Source: M55B167 sp964406095 (GTDB taxonomy: Bacteria; Verrucomicrobiota; Kiritimatiellia; RFP12; UBA1067). Taken from it: a stretch of DNA of 64,000 bases. Position 1 is the stretch's first letter. Each line of letters starts with the position of its first letter. Both the position numbers and the translations under genes were made by a program. Under the pieces are notes generated by a model. It had not been told where the DNA came from. It saw only the letters and a list, made by a program, of their open reading frames with translations, and made no database searches. Shown here in pieces: positions 35,411 through 43,859 of the stretch. The stretch is from positions 6,593 through 70,592 of the forward strand of contig CAYOQJ010000057.1 of the NCBI GenBank assembly GCA_964406095.1. The letters are read 5' to 3'.

Positions 35411-36868
35411 CTACGATTTTGTTATGGTGATGCGGAGAGCTGCAGCATCTTCTGAATCCAGTGTGTAGCCTCGGGCGATGCGATAGCCGGGAATCCAGAT
35501 CACCTCGTCACCGCAGGCAATGACCGGCATTGTGTCGCGCAGATGGCGCGGAATTTTTGCATCGATCATGATATCTTTGATTTTGCGACTGCCCTGAAAG
35601 CCTGTTGGTGCAATGCGGTCGCCCGGTTTACGTGAGCGGACGATCAGCTTTCTGCCGGCAATTTTTGCTGCGTCGAGGGAACAGAGTGCGGGGTAGTTGC
35701 CGATGCCGTGCGTTATGAATTTTATGCCACGGGATGCAGAGGTTTCGATCAGATAATCCGCCCATTGGATCGAGCCTCCGATAATCAGCTCGACAGAGGC
35801 TGCTCTTTTACGCTTAATTTCAGATTGAATAGAAAGCAGTTCTCCACGGGTGACAAGTCGGCGATTTTTGTCCAGCTGCATTGTATATGCGGTATCGGTG
35901 TTTCGGCAATGTGCGAGAATTGAGTCGACTGTTTTAAGACCGGCAGCGTGTGCCGAATTATTTCTAAAGAGCCACAGACGCAGAATGCGCCGCTGGATGG
36001 CGGGGGGGTGTTTGAGCAAGGCCGCGATCAGGAGTGCTTCGTTGTATTGTAGGGAGGCGAGCGCGCCTTCGGCAATTTCCTGCAGAAACGCCTCGTCATC
36101 GCGTAATGATTCAGCGGAACGGCAGAGGGATACATTGATATTCGGCGAAAGATTTTCGCGTAAAAATGGCATGACGCAGTGTCGTACATTGTTGCGCGGG
36201 ATTTCACAGTTCTGATTACTGTGGTCTTCATGCCAGGTGAAACGGCGCTCGTTGAGCCAATCACGCAGGGCGGAGGAGCTTATCCGTAGCAGAGGACGAT
36301 AGAAGGTGAGTTTTCTCTGATCGTGCTGCGAAGTGATGGTTGATATCGGTTTCAGTCCTGACAGTCCAGCAATACCTGAACCGCGAGTCATACGCAGCAG
36401 CACAGTTTCACAGAGATCGTCGGCATGGTGCCCGGTGGTGACGGCATCCAGTCGATTTGCGGAGGAAGCTTCAAAGTAGAACTTCAGACGTTCCTCCCGG
36501 GCGGCCATTTCGAGTGAGCAATTTTTGCGTGGGTGTTTCAGCAGTTCGGCGGCTCTGCTGTGGAACTTAAATTTCTGAGTGTCGGCAAGGTGACGGACAA
36601 AATCAGCTTCAGCGTCCGATTCGGGGCGGAGGCCATGGTTGAGATGCAGAACAACCGTTTCGATTCCGGCTGCTTGGCAGAGTGGCGTCAGCAGATGAAA
36701 GAGAGCAACTGAATCGGCACCACCTGAAACCGCCACTCCGATGCGTTGAATGTTCGACGGAAGGATTTGAGTTTCAAAAAAATGTCTTACTACCGGTTCG
36801 ATTTGCGACACTGATGTAAGATAAAGTGCTGTGGTGTAATGTTCCATGCGATGAGCGATTCTGTGCAT
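35411..36868 (-). CDS. tilS: tRNA(Ile)-lysidine synthetase
   Basis: 485 residues. The N-terminal PP-loop ATPase motif is VAVSGGADSVALFH (about residue 45), with the family blocks LNHGLRP, ARE-RLKF and TGHHADDLCETVLLR then GSGIAGLSGL. C-terminal substrate-binding domains complete a normal-length TilS. It attaches lysine to C34 of the CAU-anticodon isoleucine tRNA so that it reads AUA; essential in bacteria. The start is either this ATG or an in-frame ATG at 36847; neither has a good ribosome site. It is the last gene of a five-gene minus-strand set that starts with the E1 alpha gene, 20 bases after the PQQ-propeller gene. Confidence 0.95.
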   Translation of the reverse strand: MHRIAHRMEHYTTALYLTSVSQIEPVVRHFFETQILPSNIQRIGVAVSGGADSVALFHLLTPLCQAAGIETVVLHLNHGLRPESDAEADFVRHLADTQKFKFHSRAAELLKHPRKNCSLEMAAREERLKFYFEASSANRLDAVTTGHHADDLCETVLLRMTRGSGIAGLSGLKPISTITSQHDQRKLTFYRPLLRISSSALRDWLNERRFTWHEDHSNQNCEIPRNNVRHCVMPFLRENLSPNINVSLCRSAESLRDDEAFLQEIAEGALASLQYNEALLIAALLKHPPAIQRRILRLWLFRNNSAHAAGLKTVDSILAHCRNTDTAYTMQLDKNRRLVTRGELLSIQSEIKRKRAASVELIIGGSIQWADYLIETSASRGIKFITHGIGNYPALCSLDAAKIAGRKLIVRSRKPGDRIAPTGFQGSRKIKDIMIDAKIPRHLRDTMPVIACGDEVIWIPGYRIARGYTLDSEDAAALRITITKS

Positions 36869-36888
36869 TCAGGTGCAATGGGAGTCTT

Positions 36889-38169
36889 TCAATCCACGCG
36901 CTCAATACGATAGAGGTGTTTTTCAGTTCTGACAAGCAGAGATTTGTCGTGAATAGCCGGCGAGGCCCAACAGCCGCTCTCGAGCGTATTGTTGCCGAGT
37001 GTCTGAAAGATATCAGATGCCTTAACCACGCTGCTGTCGCCGCTTTTATTGAAGAGAAAAATATTCCCCTCGGCATACACAGGTGAAGCTTCATGTTGTC
37101 CACCGATTCGTTTATCCCAGATGATCTCGCCGGTGTCGGCTTTGCGGCAGGCCAATTTAGCGGAGGTCATTGTATAAAAACGGTTGTTGATCAGAAGAGG
37201 AGAAGGCATATTGGGTACCTGTCGGCTGCTCTGCCAGACAATTCTGTCTGAGTTTGTGATGTCACCGCGGGCTTCAAGGGGGTTGATGCAGAGCATAACC
37301 GGTTTGACTACCCCGGCACAGATATAGAGCAGCCCGTTACTGTAGAGTGGACGCGGTACAACCGACCATGCCCGATATCGTACACGCCATATTTCGCGTC
37401 CGTTGGTCAGATCATAGGCGGCAGCGTAGAGACCACCCGGGCAGATGACCTGCTTTTGTCCGGCCACTGTTATGACATGGGGGGTGCATGAAGAGTGAAC
37501 CATACCCTTGAGCTGCTCCTGGCTGTGAACGCGCTCAGTACGCCAGATAGTGGCGCCGGTTGTTTTGTCGAGAGCGGTTACAAAGCGCGCGCTTTTGTTG
37601 TCGCCGTCAAAGATCATGATCAGTTTGTCGTCGTGAATAATAGGAGAGCTGGCTGCGCCGACATCATGATAGGTGACATTGAAATCACGGCGTTGCCAGA
37701 TTATTCTGCCGCTTTCCGCCGCCACGCAGGCGGTGCCGGCGGCTCCGAAATTGACATAAACCCGGTTGTTTTCCAGTACAGGGGTGGGAGTGGCGAAGCT
37801 GTTGCTGCGATGACACAATTCCGGTTTTGCGACCGTGAACAGAGTTTTATTGAGAGTTATGTCACCGCTCGCAAAATCAACGGCAATCAGATTGCGGGAA
37901 CGCCCTTCGTCGGGAGAGGTTGTCAGCCAGATTTTGTCGGTGATGATTACCGGTGATGAATAGCCTTTGCCGGGAATGGCAGTTTTCCAGCGGATATTTT
38001 CATTTTCATTCCAAACGGTGGGAAGACCGGTGGCGGTTGATGTTCCGTCTCCCTGAGCTCCGCGGAACTGTGGCCATGTTTGCGCTGCACGCACTGGCAC
38101 TGTCGATATCGACAGGACGAATATAAACCTGATGGCGTGAAGCAGAGTGCGAGTGATAAATATTTTCAT
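36889..38169 (-). CDS. Secreted PQQ-type beta-propeller protein
   Basis: About 426 residues from the ATG at 38169 (an in-frame TTG lies nine bases upstream). A signal peptide (ending VRA-A) is followed by WPQFRGAQGDG, the opening of the PQQ_2/PQQ-like beta-propeller proteins common in Planctomycetes and relatives. Repeated blades contain W-containing strands (IIWQRRDF, TIWRTERV, EIWRVRYR, IIWDKRIG). No catalytic residues of PQQ dehydrogenases are apparent, so it is more likely a structural or binding propeller of the BamB-like type, in the periplasm. It is 35 bases after the GT2 gene and 20 before tilS. Confidence 0.82.
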   Translation of the reverse strand: MKIFITRTLLHAIRFIFVLSISTVPVRAAQTWPQFRGAQGDGTSTATGLPTVWNENENIRWKTAIPGKGYSSPVIITDKIWLTTSPDEGRSRNLIAVDFASGDITLNKTLFTVAKPELCHRSNSFATPTPVLENNRVYVNFGAAGTACVAAESGRIIWQRRDFNVTYHDVGAASSPIIHDDKLIMIFDGDNKSARFVTALDKTTGATIWRTERVHSQEQLKGMVHSSCTPHVITVAGQKQVICPGGLYAAAYDLTNGREIWRVRYRAWSVVPRPLYSNGLLYICAGVVKPVMLCINPLEARGDITNSDRIVWQSSRQVPNMPSPLLINNRFYTMTSAKLACRKADTGEIIWDKRIGGQHEASPVYAEGNIFLFNKSGDSSVVKASDIFQTLGNNTLESGCWASPAIHDKSLLVRTEKHLYRIERVD

Positions 38170-38204
38170 TTTTTCCAAAACATTGATTGGCTTAGCCGAC
38201 TTGA

Positions 38205-39083
38205 TCAGATCAAAGGAAGTTCGTTTATCTGATCAATCGGGACGGGAGGGATCGTCTTCCAGCGACACTCATCCTCGGTTGCTCCGTTTTCCTGTGTGAA
38301 CATATGCTGCCAGCGTTTCTGAAAGAGCAGCCCATTGCGAATAACAACGGCTTGGTTGCGGATGGTGGGTGTTCCCTGGGTGGTCACGCTTTCAAAGTGA
38401 TACATCTCGACATTTGGAGTGTAAATAGCTTTATAGCCTGCCTCACGCAAACGGTAGCAAAGGTCGAAATCTTCAAACTGAACCGGGTGGAAGGCTTCGT
38501 CGAAACCGCCGTATTTTTCCAGCAGTGCGGCGGGAATCATCAGGCAGGCACTGATCAGACACTGCACGGCGCGGGGCTGATTGAAAGCAGGGGTGTTGAT
38601 CGCCTCGCCGCGTCCTCTGAAACAGACATGTCCGCGTTTAGAGATGCCAACCCCGGCGCACTGAATCGGATAGGGTTCCCAGGTATAGACCATTTTGGGG
38701 CCGACCATACCGATCTCCCGGTCGGAGTCTAGTACCGTACGCATTTTGGGCATCCATCTGACGGTGCGTGGCGCCACGTCATTATCGGTAAAAACGATAT
38801 ATTCGCCCTGTGCCGTGGCAATCGCCTGATTACGTGCGTATGAGCAGCCGATATTCAAGCTGTTGTGAATAACCGTAACCGGCACATCATGCTTTTTGCC
38901 AAGCTCTTTGAGCTCGTTGTCGCACCACTCCTTACTGCCGTCGGTTGAACCGTTGTCAACCACTATCATCTCCCAATGCTGATCGCTGAACGAGTTTCGA
39001 ATCAGCGCATTCAGGCAGCGCCGGGTGCATTCCAGTTTATTGTGAGAGAGAGTGATGAGTGAATAGGTCATAGCAGACTTCAC
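38205..39083 (-). CDS. Family 2 glycosyltransferase (rhamnosyltransferase-like)
   Basis: 292 residues, no membrane segments. GT-A fold with YSLITLSHNK at the start, VVDNGSTDGSKEW (nucleotide-sugar Asp), FTDNDVAP (metal-binding D-x-D equivalent) and FEDFDLCYRLREAGYK, a typical GT2 block. It would transfer a sugar to a lipid- or glycan-bound acceptor in the cytoplasm. A GTG at 39083, four bases after the E1 beta stop, has GGA six bases upstream; an ATG at 39071 is the alternative. Tight spacing implies co-transcription with the dehydrogenase genes, although the functions look unrelated. The specific sugar is not predictable. Confidence 0.88.
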   Translation of the reverse strand: MKSAMTYSLITLSHNKLECTRRCLNALIRNSFSDQHWEMIVVDNGSTDGSKEWCDNELKELGKKHDVPVTVIHNSLNIGCSYARNQAIATAQGEYIVFTDNDVAPRTVRWMPKMRTVLDSDREIGMVGPKMVYTWEPYPIQCAGVGISKRGHVCFRGRGEAINTPAFNQPRAVQCLISACLMIPAALLEKYGGFDEAFHPVQFEDFDLCYRLREAGYKAIYTPNVEMYHFESVTTQGTPTIRNQAVVIRNGLLFQKRWQHMFTQENGATEDECRWKTIPPVPIDQINELPLI

Positions 39084-39086
39084 TTT

Positions 39087-40064
39087 TTATTCCGCCATGG
39101 CGAGATCAGCGGCGGCTTGGATTATTGACTCAAGAGAGGGCATGCAGGCACTTTCAAGATTTTTAGCGGAGGGTACCGGCAGATCGGCGCCAGCGTGACG
39201 TTTAACGGGATAGTCGAGATACTCAAAGGCGGCTTCGTTGATGCGTGCCGCGATTTCAGCGGCGATTCCGCCGGTCAGCGGAGCCTCCTCCACAATCAGC
39301 ACTCGTCCGGTTGCTTTGACGGATGTCAAAACGGTTTCGGTGTCGAGTGGTGCCAGTGTACGCAAATCCACTACTTCGACCTGGATATCCTCTTGCGCAA
39401 GTTGCTCGGCAGCGCGCAACGCCAGTACTGTCATGTAGGACCAGGCGATGATCGTAATATCCTCGCCGCGGCGGGCAATTTTCGCTTTGCCGAGTTCAGA
39501 GGGTTCGGGCAGAGTGTCGCCTACCTGGAAACGCATCGGATAAAGCAACTTATGTTCCAGAAAAATAACCGGGTTGTTGTCGCGGATGGCACCCTGCAGC
39601 AGGGCGGAGGCATCTTCAGCGTCGGAAGGCGCGACGATTTTGATGCCAGGCACGCCGAAAAAGATTCTTTCCAGGGATTGGGAGTGGGTGGCGCCATATC
39701 CGCGACCTGCACCGGGAGGAGTGCGCAGCACGAGGGGGCATGGTTGTCCGTAAATCGGATGTAGCTTGGCCGCCATATTGATCAGCTGATCGGCTGCCAG
39801 GGTGATAAAATCCATGAACATGATTTCGATGATCGGTCGCTGGCCGCTGACAGCGGCTCCGATGGCAATTCCGGTGATGGCCTGCTCGGTGATCGGGGTG
39901 TCACGCACCCTCTCTTCGCCGAAAATTTCAATCAGACCGCGCGTTACACCGAAGGCGCCGCCGTAAATTCCGATATCTTCCCCCATCAGTAATACGGTCT
40001 GGTCACGTTGCATTTCCGCTTCCAGTGTTTCACGAATTATTTGAGTAAAGGTTATGTTTCGCAT
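39087..40064 (-). CDS. pdhB: 2-oxoacid (pyruvate) dehydrogenase E1 beta subunit
   Basis: 325 residues, the standard length for E1 beta. Family blocks present: LLMGEDIGIYGGAFGVT, DTPITEQAITGIAIGAA, RTPPGAGRGYGATHSQS, and the C-terminal EVVDLRTLAPLD and VEEAPLTGGIAAE. With the E1 alpha subunit it forms the thiamine-diphosphate-dependent decarboxylase of pyruvate, branched-chain 2-oxoacid or acetoin dehydrogenase complexes. It follows E1 alpha after 44 bases. No lipoyl E2 gene follows, as it usually would; a GT2 does. The E3-like gene at 8336 is distant. The substrate (pyruvate versus acetoin) is not certain. Confidence 0.93.
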   Translation of the reverse strand: MRNITFTQIIRETLEAEMQRDQTVLLMGEDIGIYGGAFGVTRGLIEIFGEERVRDTPITEQAITGIAIGAAVSGQRPIIEIMFMDFITLAADQLINMAAKLHPIYGQPCPLVLRTPPGAGRGYGATHSQSLERIFFGVPGIKIVAPSDAEDASALLQGAIRDNNPVIFLEHKLLYPMRFQVGDTLPEPSELGKAKIARRGEDITIIAWSYMTVLALRAAEQLAQEDIQVEVVDLRTLAPLDTETVLTSVKATGRVLIVEEAPLTGGIAAEIAARINEAAFEYLDYPVKRHAGADLPVPSAKNLESACMPSLESIIQAAADLAMAE

Positions 40065-40108
40065 AAACTGAGCGCCGTGTGTTTGTATATTTTTGCTTGT
40101 TTCGGGGA

Positions 40109-41056
40109 TTACTGAGCGAACAGGGAGTTTTGAAACTCATCCAGCGAGGCTTCAGCAGCCTGTTCACAACGTTGAACCGCCGCTTCAATCTGCTGAGCGG
40201 TCTGCTGTTGCATCAACTCAATTTCCGATTTGGAGACAATCTTCCGTTCAATCAGTGTTCTTTCAAAGGTTCTGACCGGATCTTTTTTCCAGGCATTCTC
40301 CTCCTCTTCACGACCACGATAAACACGCGGATCACCGCGTGAGTGACCGGAAAGACGGTAGGTCAGACACTCGATAACAGTCGGCCCTTTGCCTTGCCGC
40401 GCTCTGTCGGCATGATGCCGGACGCAATCGCGTACCTCTTCAAAGTTATTGCCATCGATTCTGATGCCGGGGACTTTTAGAGCTGAGGCACGATCAGCTA
40501 CACGGGGATTGGCAAGTCCACGAAAGGTGGCGGTTGACATTGCGTAGCCATTATTTTCGATAACATATAGAACTGGCAAATTCCATAAGGCCGCTATGTT
40601 GAGGGATTCATGAAAAACACCCTGGTTTGATGCGCCGTCACCGAACATGCAGACTGCCACGCGTCCAGTTTTACGCACCTGCGCGTCCAAGGCAATACCG
40701 GTAGCGAAAGGAATGCTTCCACCGGTGATACCGTTGGCACCGTAGAAACCGATCGACGGATCCATCATCATCTGACTGCCGCCTCGTCCTTTGGAATAGC
40801 CTATACTTTTGCCGAACAGCTCTGCCATGGCACGTGCCGGATCTGCCCCGCGGGCCAAAAAGTGTCCGTGTCCACGATGTGTGGTGGTCATTGCGTCACA
40901 TGGTTGCAACGCCGCGGCCACGCCTACTGAGAGTGTCTCCTGACCGATGCAGGTGTGGGCGGTGCCCATCACACGACCTTCCAGAAAAAGTTTTTCAATT
41001 GTCTCTTCAAAATTACGAATCAGCAACATGCGCCGATAAGCTTCCTGTAAAAGCAT
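40109..41056 (-). CDS. pdhA: 2-oxoacid (pyruvate) dehydrogenase E1 alpha subunit
   Basis: 315 residues. Thiamine-diphosphate motif GDGASNQGVFHESLNIA (GDG to NN with VIENNGYAMST), the HRGHGHFLARG segment and the phosphorylation-loop region RLSGHSRGDPRVYR are those of E1 alpha of pyruvate/acetoin dehydrogenase. A strong ribosome site (GGGGGG just before the ATG) precedes it. It opens a minus-strand set pdhA-pdhB-GT2-PQQ propeller-tilS. It decarboxylates the oxoacid and passes the acyl group to lipoyl-E2, which is not in the window. Acetoin dehydrogenase is the main alternative reading. Confidence 0.93.
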   Translation of the reverse strand: MLLQEAYRRMLLIRNFEETIEKLFLEGRVMGTAHTCIGQETLSVGVAAALQPCDAMTTTHRGHGHFLARGADPARAMAELFGKSIGYSKGRGGSQMMMDPSIGFYGANGITGGSIPFATGIALDAQVRKTGRVAVCMFGDGASNQGVFHESLNIAALWNLPVLYVIENNGYAMSTATFRGLANPRVADRASALKVPGIRIDGNNFEEVRDCVRHHADRARQGKGPTVIECLTYRLSGHSRGDPRVYRGREEEENAWKKDPVRTFERTLIERKIVSKSEIELMQQQTAQQIEAAVQRCEQAAEASLDEFQNSLFAQ

Positions 41057-41242
41057 TTTCCCCCCAATTTTTGAAGGCTATGTTATCAGACCCCGGCACT
41101 CCTTGCAAACCAAAGACGATTCCAGGATTTTTCGCTCTACCCCTTTCCTAAGGAAGTTAAACGCAATCTTTTTCCACAATTTAAAAGGAATGGGTTCGCA
41201 TACTCACTCAAAGATCAGCGAAATAGAGCCCTCTCTTTGATT

Positions 41243-42253
41243 TCAGTTTTTAATGATGGGTGTGAGAACCATATTACGATAGTCCACATCGGTATGGTCG
41301 CCCTGCAGAAAGATGGGGCCGGGTTGAAACTCGTTGGATGTGATGGCTCCACCGGTACAGCCCATTGCCGGTTGATTGTCGATAATCTTCTGTCCATTTA
41401 GAATTACCGTGATATAGCGGTTGCACAGCGTTATATCGAGTGTCTGCCATTCGCCGGCTTTTTTCTCAGCCGCAACCGTGGGAGTTATGCGCCCGTACAA
41501 AGCACCCATGTGATGGCAGTCCACCGGTTTTCCGTAGCTTTCCGCAATCTGAATCTCGTAAATGCCGCGCAGATAGATACCGCTGTTGCCATGTTCGGGA
41601 ACCCTGACCTCGGTGGTGAGGCGAAAGTCGTTGAAGACTTTCTCAGTGCGGATGTTTGTGCCATGGCGTTTCTTGCCGTCCGTTCCCGTAACCCGGTTGC
41701 TCAGGACGCCGTCTTTAATGCTCCAGCAGTTGGGGGCCTTTTTATTCATCACCCTCCATCCGCTGAGATCTTTGTCGTTGAGCAGCTTGATCGGTTCACC
41801 GTACTGCAGCGTACTCAGATCAGGTGGCGCTCCGTGCGGTGGAATCTTTTTGCCGTTGAAGCTGACCTCATTCTGGAGTTTGCCCTGCTGATCAATAATT
41901 CTGCGCTTGATTTTGATAAAATTGCCCTGCACATCCGCTTCATATAGCTCGGTATTCTGCTTGCCGCTTTTTTCTTTTTTGATGCGGGTCATCACCAGGG
42001 TATTGCCACGCGTTTTGGTTGTGTTCATACCGTATGGTGAACCGCCGCCCCAGAGCATTGAGCTGGTAAGCGAACCGTCGGGTATGCGTTCCACCCCGAG
42101 CCAGCCGGCGCCACCGTTAGGTATTATCAGAGCCCAGTTGCCGACGTAAGCAGCGGCGGCATCGGCCATGAGTGCAAGTGGAGTGCCCATGGCACACAAC
42201 AGCGAGACGGCCAGCAGGCCCCCGGTTAAGTTATAGAATCTTTTATTTTTCAT
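41243..42253 (-). CDS. Secreted DUF1080 protein (3-keto-disaccharide hydrolase family)
   Basis: 336 residues from the ATG at 42253, which begins a clear signal peptide (MKNKRFYNLTGGLLAVS...). An N-terminal domain of about 110 residues (AAYVGNWALIIPNGGAGWLG...) precedes the DUF1080 domain (about residues 150-335; LNDKDLSGWRV, then GNSGIYLRGIYEIQI and LQGDHTDVDYRNM). DUF1080 is a concanavalin-like fold; characterised members hydrolyse 3-keto-glycosides. It should act in the periplasm or outside the cell. It is a stand-alone gene, with 186 bases to pdhA and a 295-base divergent spacer to the fucosidase. Confidence 0.88.
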   Translation of the reverse strand: MKNKRFYNLTGGLLAVSLLCAMGTPLALMADAAAAYVGNWALIIPNGGAGWLGVERIPDGSLTSSMLWGGGSPYGMNTTKTRGNTLVMTRIKKEKSGKQNTELYEADVQGNFIKIKRRIIDQQGKLQNEVSFNGKKIPPHGAPPDLSTLQYGEPIKLLNDKDLSGWRVMNKKAPNCWSIKDGVLSNRVTGTDGKKRHGTNIRTEKVFNDFRLTTEVRVPEHGNSGIYLRGIYEIQIAESYGKPVDCHHMGALYGRITPTVAAEKKAGEWQTLDITLCNRYITVILNGQKIIDNQPAMGCTGGAITSNEFQPGPIFLQGDHTDVDYRNMVLTPIIKN

Positions 42254-42548
42254 AATGCGGTATTTTGGGGTAAAAACGTGCTGGTGACAAGTCAAAATAC
42301 TGCAATCCGCTCTTCAATATCCTCTCTGAAGATGTTACTATATCAAAGTTTCCTTCGAGAACCTTTTCGAATGGCATCCGGCTATGTTCTCCGGAAATGC
42401 GGCAGAGAGTTGCTTGGAAAGTAAAAGAGCCGGTTAAGTTATTGTCGGCTGAACAAGGGGTTCATAAAACAATCAGAGATTTTTTTAAATGGTTGTATAT
42501 GTCAAAGTTGTATGAAAAGGCATGAAAACGGTTAAAGAGGGGGAGAAG

Positions 42549-43739
42549 ATGATTGAACGTCGCAGTTTTTTAAGAGTTGCCGGAAGCGCGTTGAGTGGCA
42601 GTATGGTTGCTGGTTGTTCGGTCTGCCGCTTTGGCAGGAAAAGAAGTGTACCGCCGCATCTGAAGGATTACGCGGTTCAGTATGCTGCTGATCCGCGTAC
42701 GGCGGCACAGCAGTGGTTCAAAGAGGCCGGGTTCGGACTTTTTCTGCATTACGGACTTTACTCGCTGCTTGAGGGTGAGTGGAACGGAGTGGAGTCAAAA
42801 CCGGCGGAGTGGATCATGTTGCGAGCCAAAATACCGATCCGGGAGTATGAAAAACTGGCGGCTCGTTTCAATCCTGCTGAGTTCGATGCTGATTTCATTA
42901 CCGATCTGGCACTTGCGGCGGGCATGAAGTACGTGAACCTCACCAGTAAGCATCATGACGGTTTCTGCCTTTTCGATCCGGGCAGGGGCAGCTGGAATTC
43001 GGTAGCCGCCAGTGGTCGTGATTTGTGTGGTGAATTGGCGGAACAGTGCCATAAAAAGGGGTTGGGTTGTTTCTTTTATTATTCATTGCTTGCGGATTGG
43101 CACCATCCATATTTTTATCCCCGCGTGTACAATCAGATCGCACGACCGGATTATCTTGAAGAGCCAGAGCAGTATCTGTTTCGCAGTGATGAAGACTTTA
43201 AAAAATATCTGGCGGACGCGACTATGCACATTAGAGCACTGCTGACAAACTACGGTGATGTGGCGGGCATCTGGATTGATCCGCTGATGGGATATTACGG
43301 CAGACCGGATCTCTTTCCGATGAATGAAATCTACGCGATGATCCGCGACATTCAGCCGCACTGTCTGATCAGTGCCAAACAGGGCATTACCGGTAGTGAG
43401 GATTTTGCGGCACCTGAGCGTAGCGGTAGCTCTCTGACAGAGCGGATTACCAAACAGTACGGAGCTGAGGCTGGCAAAATAGCGGCCCATGCCTGGGAGC
43501 TCAATCGTCACAAACATAATGAGATTTGCGACACCCTGCAGCCTCACAGCTGGGGACATATGCGAAAAGATGACGGTAAACACAAAAAACCCTCTGAGGT
43601 GCTTGCAATGCTGAGCAAAGCCCGACAGGCGAATGCCAATCTGTTGCTAAACTCAGGACCATTGCCGAACGGAGCGATTCATCCCGAGGACGTGGCGACT
43701 CTGCGGAGGGTTGGTGAAATGCTGAACAAGAATCGGTAG
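42549..43739 (+). CDS. Alpha-L-fucosidase, GH29, Tat-exported lipoprotein-like
   Basis: 396 residues from the ATG at 42549, directly preceded by a strong GAGGGGGAG site; an ATG at 42522 is less likely. The leader MIERRSFLRVAGSALSG is twin-arginine-like and ends in VAGC, a lipobox-like cleavage site. The GH29 fold is shown by WFKEAGFGLFLHYGLYS, LTSKHHDGFCLF (active-site HHDG) and GIWIDPLMGYYG, whose Asp is the expected nucleophile. It lacks C-terminal add-on domains. It removes alpha-L-fucose from polysaccharide in the envelope, consistent with the sulfatases elsewhere in the window (fucoidan-like substrates, inference). The 253-base spacer before it holds only a direct repeat of GTTGTAT near 42492-42513. 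Confidence 0.9.
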   Translation: MIERRSFLRVAGSALSGSMVAGCSVCRFGRKRSVPPHLKDYAVQYAADPRTAAQQWFKEAGFGLFLHYGLYSLLEGEWNGVESKPAEWIMLRAKIPIREYEKLAARFNPAEFDADFITDLALAAGMKYVNLTSKHHDGFCLFDPGRGSWNSVAASGRDLCGELAEQCHKKGLGCFFYYSLLADWHHPYFYPRVYNQIARPDYLEEPEQYLFRSDEDFKKYLADATMHIRALLTNYGDVAGIWIDPLMGYYGRPDLFPMNEIYAMIRDIQPHCLISAKQGITGSEDFAAPERSGSSLTERITKQYGAEAGKIAAHAWELNRHKHNEICDTLQPHSWGHMRKDDGKHKKPSEVLAMLSKARQANANLLLNSGPLPNGAIHPEDVATLRRVGEMLNKNR

Positions 43740-43779
43740 TGTTCCACAAATTTCAGAGGGGACAAAGGGATTTACGTCA

Positions 43780-43808
43780 TTGCAAAGTGACGGTCGAGAA
43801 TGTATTAT
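43780..43808 (+). promoter_or_regulatory. Sigma70-type promoter of the rny operon
   Basis: TTGCAA (43780-43785) and TATTAT (43803-43808) are separated by exactly 17 bases; the -10 matches five of six consensus positions. Transcription would start near 43815, about 45 bases before the rny ATG. A small inverted repeat, CGTCA/TGACG, overlaps the -35 region. Confidence 0.6.
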
Positions 43809-43859
43809 TCATCCACGTGAAAGGTTGCCGTTACCAAACCGCAACATGGATATTCTGTT

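Noticed and set aside
36889..38169. PQQ-dependent alcohol or sugar dehydrogenase
   Set aside because: Only the propeller blades are visible, the length is below that of the dehydrogenases, and no PQQ-contacting Cys-Cys or catalytic Asp context was recognised.
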